DNA from: Oscillospiraceae bacterium
Lineage (GTDB): Bacteria > Bacillota > Clostridia > Oscillospirales > Acutalibacteraceae
Assembly: GCA_031256825.1 (NCBI GenBank)
Contig: JAIRPV010000019.1
Coordinates: 1 to 51,155 of the forward strand
Direction: 5' to 3'
Length of the DNA: 51,155 nt
The notes under the pieces are model-generated. The model did no database searches. It was not told where the DNA came from and was given only the letters and a program-made list of their open reading frames with translations. Shown here piece after piece: positions 45,141 to 51,155 of this stretch. Numbering within the stretch: the stretch's first letter is position 1; each line of letters starts with the position of its first letter. The position numbers and the translations under genes are program-made.

Positions 45141-46619
45141 ATGGAAGAACGCAGCATTTACATCGACATCGCCCAGCGCACGCAGGGGGATATCTATATC
45201 GGCGTGGTAGGGCCCGTGCGCACGGGGAAATCCACTTTCATCAAGCAGTTCATGGATACGCTGGTGATCCCGAACATCGTCGGGGAGGCCCAGCGCGCGC
45301 GGGCGATGGATGAACTGCCGCAAAGCGCCAGCGGCCGCACCATCATGACCACGGAGCCAAAGTTTATCCCGGAAGAAGCTGTGGAAATCAATCTTCCCGG
45401 CAACGCAAAGTTCCGCGTGCGTATGATCGACTGCGTGGGCTACATCGTCCCCAGCGCTTTGGGCTATATTGAAGAAGATCAGCCGCGCATGGTAACAACC
45501 CCCTGGTATGAAGAGGAAATCCCCTTCAATATGGCCGCCGAAATCGGCACGCGCAAAGTGATCAGCGAGCACAGCACCATTGGCCTTGTGATCACAACGG
45601 ACGGCAGCATCAGCGAAATCCCCCGCGACGAGTATGCCGAGGCGGAAGAGCGCGTGATCAATGAGCTGCGGGAGCTCAACAAGCCCTTTGTGGTCTTGCT
45701 CAATTCTGCGCAGCCGGAGTCTTCCAGCGCCATTGCCCTGGCACAGGAACTGAGCGGCCGCTACGCCGTACCGGTAATGCCGGTCAACTGCATGCAGCTG
45801 ACCGAGTTCCAGATCAAACAGATCATTTCGCAGGTGCTGTTCGAGTTCCCGATCCGGGAAGTCAGCGTCAATTTGCCCAGCTGGATCGTATCGCTGGATG
45901 GCGAACACTGGCTGCGCCGCAGCCTTTATCAGAGTGTGCGCGCCGCCGCCCAGGGTCTGCGCGTCATGCGCGACACAAACCTGTTCGTGAACGGGTTGCA
46001 GGGCAGCGAACACGTGAGCCAAACCGCGCTGAGCGCGCTGAATCTTTCTGAAGGCTCCGCCGTGGTGGAACTGAGCACCCAGCCGGATTTGTTTTACAAG
46101 GTGCTGGCCGAATCAACCGGGCTGGAAATCAACGACGAACAGGATCTGCTGCGGTGGCTGACGGAGCTTTCGCGCACGAAAGCCTCGTATGACCGCATCA
46201 AAAACGCCCTGGATGAGGTGGACGCAACGGGCTACGGAATCGTGATGCCGTCGCTGGAAGAATTGCGGCTGGAGGAACCAGAGCTCATGCGGCAGGGCGG
46301 CCGCTATGGCGTGCGGCTGCGGGCCAGCGCCCCTTCGCTGCATATCATGAAGGCAAATATCACCACAGAAGTGGCGCCCATTGTGGGTTCCGAAAGCCAG
46401 AGCGAAGAGCTTGTGATGTACTTGCTCAACGAATTCGAAGAAAACCCGGCGGCCATTTGGGAAAGCAATATCTTCGGCAAGAGTCTGCACGAGCTGGTCA
46501 ATGAGGGGTTGCACAACAAGCTTTACCGCATGCCCGGCGACGCGCGGCTGAAGTTCCAGGAAACCATCGAAAAAGTCATCAACGAAGGCTGCTCGGGATT
46601 GATCTGCATTATTCTGTAG
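45141..46619 (+). CDS. spoIVA: Stage IV sporulation protein A
   Basis: 492 residues from the ATG at 45141 behind GGAGGGAAG, the same length as I recall for Bacillus subtilis SpoIVA. It is the ATP-driven morphogenetic protein that polymerises on the forespore surface as the base of the coat. Seen: N-terminal DIYIGVVGPVRTGKSTFIK (Walker A about residues 24-32), MTTEPKFIPEEAVEI, VRMIDCVGYIVPSA (Walker B/sensor), and the C-terminal FGKSLHELVNEGL and GCSGLICIIL needed for membrane targeting in the family. Its presence marks the organism as a spore former. Confidence 0.98.
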   Translation: MEERSIYIDIAQRTQGDIYIGVVGPVRTGKSTFIKQFMDTLVIPNIVGEAQRARAMDELPQSASGRTIMTTEPKFIPEEAVEINLPGNAKFRVRMIDCVGYIVPSALGYIEEDQPRMVTTPWYEEEIPFNMAAEIGTRKVISEHSTIGLVITTDGSISEIPRDEYAEAEERVINELRELNKPFVVLLNSAQPESSSAIALAQELSGRYAVPVMPVNCMQLTEFQIKQIISQVLFEFPIREVSVNLPSWIVSLDGEHWLRRSLYQSVRAAAQGLRVMRDTNLFVNGLQGSEHVSQTALSALNLSEGSAVVELSTQPDLFYKVLAESTGLEINDEQDLLRWLTELSRTKASYDRIKNALDEVDATGYGIVMPSLEELRLEEPELMRQGGRYGVRLRASAPSLHIMKANITTEVAPIVGSESQSEELVMYLLNEFEENPAAIWESNIFGKSLHELVNEGLHNKLYRMPGDARLKFQETIEKVINEGCSGLICIIL

Positions 46620-46658
46620 CTCTTTTTACGCCAACCTCCGCGCGAGCTTCCCTCTCCC

Positions 46659-46688
46659 AAAAAACACCTCCCTCTGTTGAGGGGGGTG
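46659..46688 (-). terminator. Minus-oriented terminator with no gene to serve
   Basis: Minus-strand CACCCCCCTC, loop AACA, GAGGGAGGTG, then six U. On the plus strand no T run follows, so it does not suit spoIVA. To its right the next gene is also plus, so nothing intact transcribes into it. Confidence 0.65.
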
Positions 46689-46755
46689 CTGCGCCTATCA
46701 TAGCGCTTTTAATTTCTGGTTGACCGCATTTTGCACAAAATTTTATCGAATTCAC

Positions 46756-46784
46756 TTGACACAGGGCAAACTTTAGACTACAAT
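46756..46784 (+). promoter_or_regulatory. Promoter of the double methyltransferase gene
   Basis: TTGACA (46756-46761), 17-base spacer, TACAAT (46779-46784). Confidence 0.75.
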
Positions 46785-46822
46785 AAAAATCAAGGATGTT
46801 TCGGGATGCGAGGTAATCACAA

Positions 46823-48766
46823 ATGCGATATATAGGCGGCAAATCACAGCTGCTCGGCGACATTGAGGCGGTTATCAGCGAGAACACGACCGGGCGGGAG
46901 CGTGTGTTCTGTGATATTTTCGCCGGCACGGGAAGCGTGGCGCGGCATTTTAAACCGAGGTATGAGGTTCACTCGAACGACATGCTTCATTTTTCCTATG
47001 TCATTCAAAAGGCGACTGTCGAGAACAACAGCAATCCGCGCTTCACAAGACTTGCCAATATCGGTATTGCCGACCCGATTAAATTTTTAGAGGAAGCGGA
47101 TATAACAATTGCTGAAGCGGGAGCGTTCTTCATTTCAGACAACTACGCTCCGAACGGCCACTGCGAACGCATGTATATCACCAAGCGCAACGCGCTGCGC
47201 ATTGACTTCATCCGCCATACGATTGAATCTTGGAAAAGCGCGGGCTTGATTGACGAAATCGAGTATTATCACCTGCTCGCGTCGCTCATTGAGGGCGTTC
47301 CATTCGTGTCTAACATAACCGGAACATACGGCGCGTATCTGAAAGATTGGGATAAGCGGGCGCTGAGAGCATTTGAAATGGCGCGACTGTCGGTCATAGA
47401 CAACGGCAGGGCAAACCGCAGTTACAATGCCGATGCGAACGCGCTTATCCGCGAGTTAGAGGGCGATATTCTCTATATCGACCCGCCGTATAACTCGCGG
47501 CAGTATGCGCCGAACTATCATTTGCTTGAAACAATTTCGCGCTACGACCGGCCTCAAATCCGCGGTGTTACGGGGATGCGCCCTTACGATGATATGAAAT
47601 CGGCGTTCTGCGTCAAATCGGAGGTGCTTGAGGTTTTCACCGACCTTATCGCTAAGGCTCATTTCGCCAACATCGTGATGAGCTACAGTACGGACGGGCT
47701 TATGACCTCGGAGCAGATTGAAGCCGTGCTTAAACGTTATGGTGTTGAGGATAGTTATCAACGCTATCACATTCCGTACCGTAAATATAAAAGCAAGATT
47801 ACGGACGAAACCAAAACGGTGCAGGAATACCTGTTCTACGTCCATAAAAACATCCCGCAGGTTGCGGCGTTTGTGGTTCCCGCCGACGGCGGAAGAGTAA
47901 GTAAACCGCCAGTGAAACGCTCAAAGTACCTGAAAAGTCCGCTCAACTATGTAGGCGGCAAATACAAACTCCTGCCGCAGATTATGCCGCTGTTCCCGCG
48001 TGAAATCGGCACGTTCGTCGACCTGTTTGCCGGCGGGTGCAACGTGGGCATTAACGTCAACGCCGAACGCGTTATTTGCAATGACCTGAACTCTAAGATT
48101 ATCGATATGTTCCGTATGTTTCAGCGCACCGATACAGACGCGATTCTGCGGCGGATAGAACGTAGTATCAGCGAATTCGGTTTGTCCAAAGAAAACGAGA
48201 GGGGCTTCATCGACTTCCGCAGCCACTACAACGAGACGGGAGACCCGATTGACCTCTATACGCTGACTTGCTACTCGTTCAACTATCAGTTCAGATTCAA
48301 CAATAACCTAGAGTACAATAATCCGTTTGGGCGCAACAGAAGCCAGTTCTCCGCTCCTATGCGAAACAACCTGATTGCGTTTTTGGAGAGAATTAAGCGC
48401 GGAGATATAGAATTTGTGTCACGGGACTTTGAGAAGTTCGACCTGTCTCAGCTAGGTTATGACGATATGGTCTATTGCGACCCGCCGTACCTGATTACGA
48501 CGGGCAGTTATAACGACGGCAACCGCGGCTTTAAAGACTGGAAAGAAGCGCAGGAGACCGCGCTGTACGCCTTATTAGACAGGTTGCATGAACGCGGCGT
48601 AAGGTTTGCGCTGTCCAATGTGCTGACGCATAAGGGCGTTCGCAATGATACTTTGCTTGACTGGTGCAAAAAATACATTGTCACGCGGATTGACAACGAC
48701 TACTCCAACGCAAGCTATAATACGCAGAAAGGAGAAAGCGCGGAAGTTCTGATAACGAACTACTGA
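46823..48766 (+). CDS. Two-domain N6-adenine DNA methyltransferase, M.FokI-like
   Basis: 647 residues. Two complete D12-class adenine methyltransferase domains in tandem. Domain 1 (about 1-360): RYIGGKSQLLGDI, DIFAGTGSVARHF (S-adenosylmethionine site) and DPPYNSRQYAPNYH (catalytic DPPY). Domain 2 (about 370-647): NYVGGKYKLLPQI, DLFAGGCNVGINV and CDPPYLITTGSYND. M.FokI and relatives have this layout and about this size; each half methylates one strand of an asymmetric site (GGATG for FokI). The site here is unknown. GC content and codon use look lower and more mixed than in neighbours, suggesting transfer. No nuclease gene follows. Confidence 0.92.
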   Translation: MRYIGGKSQLLGDIEAVISENTTGRERVFCDIFAGTGSVARHFKPRYEVHSNDMLHFSYVIQKATVENNSNPRFTRLANIGIADPIKFLEEADITIAEAGAFFISDNYAPNGHCERMYITKRNALRIDFIRHTIESWKSAGLIDEIEYYHLLASLIEGVPFVSNITGTYGAYLKDWDKRALRAFEMARLSVIDNGRANRSYNADANALIRELEGDILYIDPPYNSRQYAPNYHLLETISRYDRPQIRGVTGMRPYDDMKSAFCVKSEVLEVFTDLIAKAHFANIVMSYSTDGLMTSEQIEAVLKRYGVEDSYQRYHIPYRKYKSKITDETKTVQEYLFYVHKNIPQVAAFVVPADGGRVSKPPVKRSKYLKSPLNYVGGKYKLLPQIMPLFPREIGTFVDLFAGGCNVGINVNAERVICNDLNSKIIDMFRMFQRTDTDAILRRIERSISEFGLSKENERGFIDFRSHYNETGDPIDLYTLTCYSFNYQFRFNNNLEYNNPFGRNRSQFSAPMRNNLIAFLERIKRGDIEFVSRDFEKFDLSQLGYDDMVYCDPPYLITTGSYNDGNRGFKDWKEAQETALYALLDRLHERGVRFALSNVLTHKGVRNDTLLDWCKKYIVTRIDNDYSNASYNTQKGESAEVLITNY

Positions 48767-49072
48767 GCGGTGAAGTATGGTGTCAATCCACGCACCTTGT
48801 CGGAACGGCGTTTACGCCGCGATGCGCGTCGCGTTGCAACGGTATCGCACAAGCGGCACGGATTGGGCTTTGGTTCGTTTCACCGTTGCACCCAGCGCGG
48901 GTGCATCACTGGACGGTTCGTTCAACAGTTATTCACTGGGCTTGGTCTTTGGGAGAAGAGTAGCTGGCTCAAAGCGGCTAATTTGGGTAAACTACTGGCC
49001 CCAAGAAACCGAAAGGCCCCCATTACAGGGGTTCTCAGCTGCTGTCCTGACAGCAAATGTGACGTCTGATCA
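48767..49072 (+). other. Non-coding, structured stretch after the methyltransferase
   Basis: No convincing gene. It contains a 9-base inverted repeat TGCAACGGT (48835-48843) / ACCGTTGCA (48882-48890), a TGCACCC/GGGTGCA hairpin near 48887-48907, GGCGTTTACGCC near 48807-48818, and CTGTCCTGACAG near 49043-49054. A restriction gene expected for a FokI-type system is not here. Confidence 0.6.
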
Positions 49073-49104
49073 TGGTGGCTCCGACTGGACTTGAACCAGT
49101 GACA
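49073..49104 (-). repeat. 3' tRNA fragment, probable integration (att) scar
   Basis: Minus-strand ACTGG-TTCAAGT-CCAGT is a perfect T arm, followed by CGGAGCC and ACCA, the acceptor end of a tRNA that should start GGCTCCG (tRNA-Arg type). The matching 5' half is absent upstream. Integrases that use tRNA 3' ends leave exactly such copies. The 49105-49291 stretch beyond it shows no gene. Confidence 0.6.
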
Positions 49105-49291
49105 CAAGGCTCTTCAGACCTTTTTAAGCCATTTTTCACCGCTGGAGTTAATAGGACGACCTCTGTTATCAAACATTTGCAAACACACACAACCACGCGA
49201 TTGCTTGGTGCTGTTGCTGTCAAAAATTGCTGTCAAATCCACAGAGGTAGGCAAATCAGGCGACTGTGCCGGTTGCTGTTGGAAGGGTAAG

Positions 49292-49663
49292 TCATGCCCT
49301 GTTCGGTTGGCGGTGCATCCCGACAAATTCCACACGCGCGCCGGTTTGCTCAATCGCTTGCATCATTTCGGCGGCTTCTTGTTTATTGTCGCTCAGATGA
49401 TCCTGATTTCTCATAATCACGTAATCTACCTTGACCTCCGATAGAAATTTTGACAGCAGCGTGAATCCCGGGCGCTCTATCTCTCCGTCCTTCATCCCAT
49501 CACGATCAGCATACGCCGCATCAATGCGCGCGCTCAATATGCCGGCTTTCTCTTTTGCTGCTTCTGTCTGCCTGAGCATATCGCCGCCGTCATCGCTGGC
49601 TGCCGTGCGGTAATAGCCTACAGCAACTTTTTGGTGTTTTGCCGCCTGGTTTTTATTTTCCAT
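49292..49663 (-). CDS. Small serine-recombinase-like protein, catalytic Ser absent
   Basis: 123 residues from the ATG at 49663 behind AAGGAG. It matches the N-terminal resolvase domain pattern: KVAVGYYRTAASDDGG, MLRQTEAAKEKAGI, YADRDGMKDGEIERPGFTLL, VDYVIMRNQDHLSDN. In active recombinases the first strand reads Y-x-R-V-S with the nucleophile Ser; here the aligned position is Ala (YRTAA), with a Ser two residues later, and DRLSR has become DHLSD. There is no DNA-binding C-terminal domain. It is therefore probably not a recombinase, but a decayed or repurposed fold. It has its own promoter. Confidence 0.7.
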   Translation of the reverse strand: MENKNQAAKHQKVAVGYYRTAASDDGGDMLRQTEAAKEKAGILSARIDAAYADRDGMKDGEIERPGFTLLSKFLSEVKVDYVIMRNQDHLSDNKQEAAEMMQAIEQTGARVEFVGMHRQPNRA

Positions 49664-49691
49664 GCTTGGCTCCTTATGTCCTGATTTCACA

Positions 49692-49720
49692 AGTATAGCC
49701 TGGCACGTTGCCAAAAGCAA
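49692..49720 (-). promoter_or_regulatory. Promoter of the recombinase-like gene
   Basis: Minus strand TTGCTT (49715-49720), 17-base spacer, TATACT (49692-49697). Further right, 49869-49893 is a 7-bp hairpin (CCCGCTA/TAGCGGG) in an otherwise featureless gap. Confidence 0.6.
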
Positions 49721-49937
49721 GCCGACAATGCACCACTCTTGGGTGCACGATTACGCGAACTGCCGGGCGCGGGTGCAGCAAGTAAGCAGCGGGAAGGCTC
49801 AAGGCGGGGAATTCTTCTGTTCCGGCTGGATTTTGCCTTGGGTGCGAACACGTCGGGACATAGTGAACCCCGCTACACTAGGCGTATAGCGGGTTTCAGC
49901 GTTGTGCCGTCACCGTCGCATAGGTGACGTCTGTCTT

Positions 49938-50011
<74 letters not shown>

Positions 50012-50160
50012 ATTTTATAGTGCAATTTACTTTGGCCTTGCTCGTTCCAGTTCCAGAGAGGAACAGCGTGCGGTAGCCAATAACCGCTTTCGCGTTTGGA
50101 AGACTGACCGTGCGGCACTTGGAAGCTCTTTGCCATATGCTTTGAACTGGGATTGGTAAT

Positions 50161-50189
50161 AGTATACACGATTGTTCGAGGTTTGTCAA
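50161..50189 (-). promoter_or_regulatory. Promoter of the tRNA-Gly gene
   Basis: Minus strand TTGACA (50184-50189), 17-base spacer, TATACT (50161-50166). The long leader to 50011 contains no convincing gene; neither does 50190-50315. Confidence 0.75.
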
Positions 50190-50315
50190 GCAAAAAATTC
50201 TGGCTCTTCGCCCCCTAGAGTAGATAAACCCTAAAAGAACAGCCCATACTCGGGATATAAGAACAAACAAACTGGTGAAAAGCGCGATTTTGCTGTCGCG
50301 TGTCATTGAAAGTAG

Positions 50316-50399
50316 TCATGCTAATTTGGGTAGAAATTCGCGTCTGTCTTCGGTTGTGAGTTTCTGCACTTGCTGCGGTTTTGATGTCTTGCATACCAT
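50316..50399 (-). CDS. Possible 27-residue basic peptide
   Basis: ATG at 50399 with GGGAGGAG seven bases upstream, ending at 50316. Lys/Arg/Gln-rich and without hydrophobic stretches (contains QQVQKLTTEDRREFLPKLA). The ribosome site lies within the last codons of the small gene at 50404-50547, so the two would be coupled. No family recognised. Confidence 0.35.
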   Translation of the reverse strand: MVCKTSKPQQVQKLTTEDRREFLPKLA

Positions 50400-50403
50400 T
50401 AGC

Positions 50404-50547
50404 TTACTCCTCCCTGATGACGATGCCGCGCTCCTCGAAGTGTTCCGTTGGCAGGATAATCGACCAGCCAGCTTTAGTGCGGCGAATTTCGATCCATTCG
50501 CGTCCATGCCTTGAACGACGATTTGCCCTCGCCTCGCAAGTCTGCAT
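50404..50547 (-). CDS. Small 47-residue protein of unknown function
   Basis: ATG at 50547 with AAAGGA eight bases upstream; stop TAA at 50404. A basic N-terminal part (NRRSRHGREWIEIRRTKAGW) leads to WSIILPTEHFEERGIVIREE, which reads like a compact beta-alpha fold. The frame is protein-like compared with the two alternative frames here. No family recognised. The next tiny frame begins five bases after its stop. Confidence 0.5.
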   Translation of the reverse strand: MQTCEARANRRSRHGREWIEIRRTKAGWSIILPTEHFEERGIVIREE

Positions 50548-50626
50548 TTTGCAGTTCCTTTGCATCCAAGCGCAAGCAAGTTTTTGACGTATACTCAGGG
50601 TTCGGCTGATTGCCGGTCAGCACTCA

Positions 50627-50884
50627 TCAGGTGGTTTCTCCCGGTAGCGTGCCAACAGACTCCAACCCCAAAATCTCGCGCTTTTTGGCTGAAAACTCTT
50701 CCTCCGTCAAAATGCCTTCCTCCACAAGCGCTTTGAGCCGTTTCACGGCAGCCGCCTGCGTTTTGAGCGTTCGCAGCTGCTTGCGCTCCGGGGAATCCTT
50801 CATTTGGGAGGCCGCCCGAATGCCGCTTTCCACAATTTTGGTGCTGTTTGCGGCAATTGCAGTTAATTTCGTAAATGCAACGGC
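50627..50884 (-). pseudogene. SHOCT-domain gene remnant
   Basis: The frame ends with a clear SHOCT motif (VKRLKALVEEGILTEEEFSA, then KKREILGL). Protein-like sequence extends upstream to about 50884 and then turns into Pro/Arg-rich noise. The only in-frame ATG (50803) and GTG (50833) lack ribosome sites. Most likely a 5'-truncated gene whose N-terminal part is lost. SHOCT segments are short C-terminal oligomerisation modules. Confidence 0.5.
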
Positions 50885-51066
50885 AGTGTGAGCGTCACGC
50901 AGCTGGCCGATGCCTGTGGCGTGAGCAAGGCGCCGACGCCCCGAAGACCCTGGCGGCGTTCCGGCGGGTGAAGCGCGCGGACGGAGAAGAATGGGCGGCT
51001 CTGGAAGGGAGATATCGGGCGGCGGGGAGTGACAGCAAAGGTGTGGACAAACAGCGCGTTTTATGA
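50884..51066 (+). pseudogene. Possible helix-turn-helix gene remnant
   Basis: Starting at 50884 one frame reads SVSVTQLADACGVSKAP, a typical helix-turn-helix start. Around 50930 the protein-like reading moves to another frame (PKTLAAFRRVKRADGEEWAA) and stops at 51066. No ribosome site or start codon is seen. It abuts the SHOCT remnant on the other strand. Confidence 0.25.
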
Positions 51067-51072
51067 TAGAAT
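51044..51072 (+). promoter_or_regulatory. Promoter before the last, truncated gene
   Basis: TGGACA (51044-51049), 17-base spacer, TAGAAT (51067-51072). The start codon at 51079 is only seven bases past the -10. Confidence 0.45.
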
Positions 51073-51078
51073 AGGGGC

Positions 51079-51155
51079 ATGAAAAAAACAACAACGGGCG
51101 AGGGGAAACGCTGCCCAAAATGCGGAGCCACGGAAAACCAGGCAAAAAAGGGATA
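51079..51155 (+). CDS. Start of a zinc-ribbon protein, truncated by window
   Basis: ATG at 51079; 25 codons are visible before the edge. A basic N-terminus is followed by RCPKCGATENQ, one half of a zinc ribbon (CxxC). AGGGG lies just one base before the ATG, so if this is the true start the message may be leaderless. Too little is visible to name it. Confidence 0.55.
   Translation, partial: MKKTTTGEGKRCPKCGATENQAKKG

Noticed and set aside
48779-48800. Resemblance to part of a type I-C CRISPR repeat (TCAATCCACGCACC) and to the VSIHAP peptide such repeats encode
   Set aside because: Only one partial copy is present, with no spacers or cas genes, so no array can be claimed.
49114-49353. Minus-strand frame of 79 codons next to the tRNA fragment
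   Set aside because: No ribosome site or recognisable motif, and it overlaps the 3' end of the recombinase-like gene; treated as non-coding.

Overview
The window reads as a chromosomal segment of an anaerobic, endospore-forming member of the Clostridia (Bacillota) with fairly GC-rich DNA. This rests on spoIVA and a DUF3794/LysM spore-coat-type gene, a 2-oxoacid:ferredoxin oxidoreductase operon, an oxygen-sensitive glycyl radical enzyme, strong AGGAGG ribosome binding sites, RNA genes with encoded CCA, and many promoters close to TTGACA-17-TATAAT. The species cannot be named from the sequence alone.

Layout. 1-10769 (minus): at least 3589 codons of one giant secreted protein built from diverged repeats, running off the left edge. 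11059-14159: a DUF6273-type membrane protein, a CPBP protease, smpB and the tmRNA gene ssrA (the two halves of trans-translation side by side), plus a tiny Trp-rich peptide gene on the opposite strand. 14216-20136 (minus): a probable long operon hom-lysC-capA-DUF4349 lipoprotein-family 4 uracil-DNA glycosylase-flavin/PNPOx protein. 20446-25774: a secreted helical protein, then an adh/GH38 alpha-mannosidase pair. 26061-32031 (plus): DUF2798 membrane protein behind an attenuator-like leader, ychF, a P-loop ATPase, the four-subunit kor/vor operon and a secreted CHAP protein. 32165-36840 (minus): tex, a membrane protein-rfbC-rfbD operon, acpP. 36984-40313 (minus): one polypeptide that joins a radical-SAM activating enzyme to its glycyl radical enzyme, the most striking gene here. 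40579-43200 (plus): three tandem CDP-alcohol phosphatidyltransferase paralogues and a NUDIX hydrolase. 43516-46619 (plus): DUF3794-LysM protein and spoIVA.

46620-51155 looks like an accessory or decayed mobile region: a double-domain M.FokI-like adenine methyltransferase without a restriction gene, a stranded reverse-oriented terminator, a 3' tRNA fragment of the kind left by integration, a small serine-recombinase-like protein lacking the usual serine, a tRNA-Gly gene, two very small ORFs with good ribosome binding sites, and gene remnants (SHOCT, helix-turn-helix).

The best candidates for undescribed biology are the activase-glycyl radical enzyme fusion, the giant nested-repeat secreted protein, the short attenuator-like leader at 25983-26033 and the tiny peptide gene at 13417-13461. 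All calls are by reading alone; no database search was possible.
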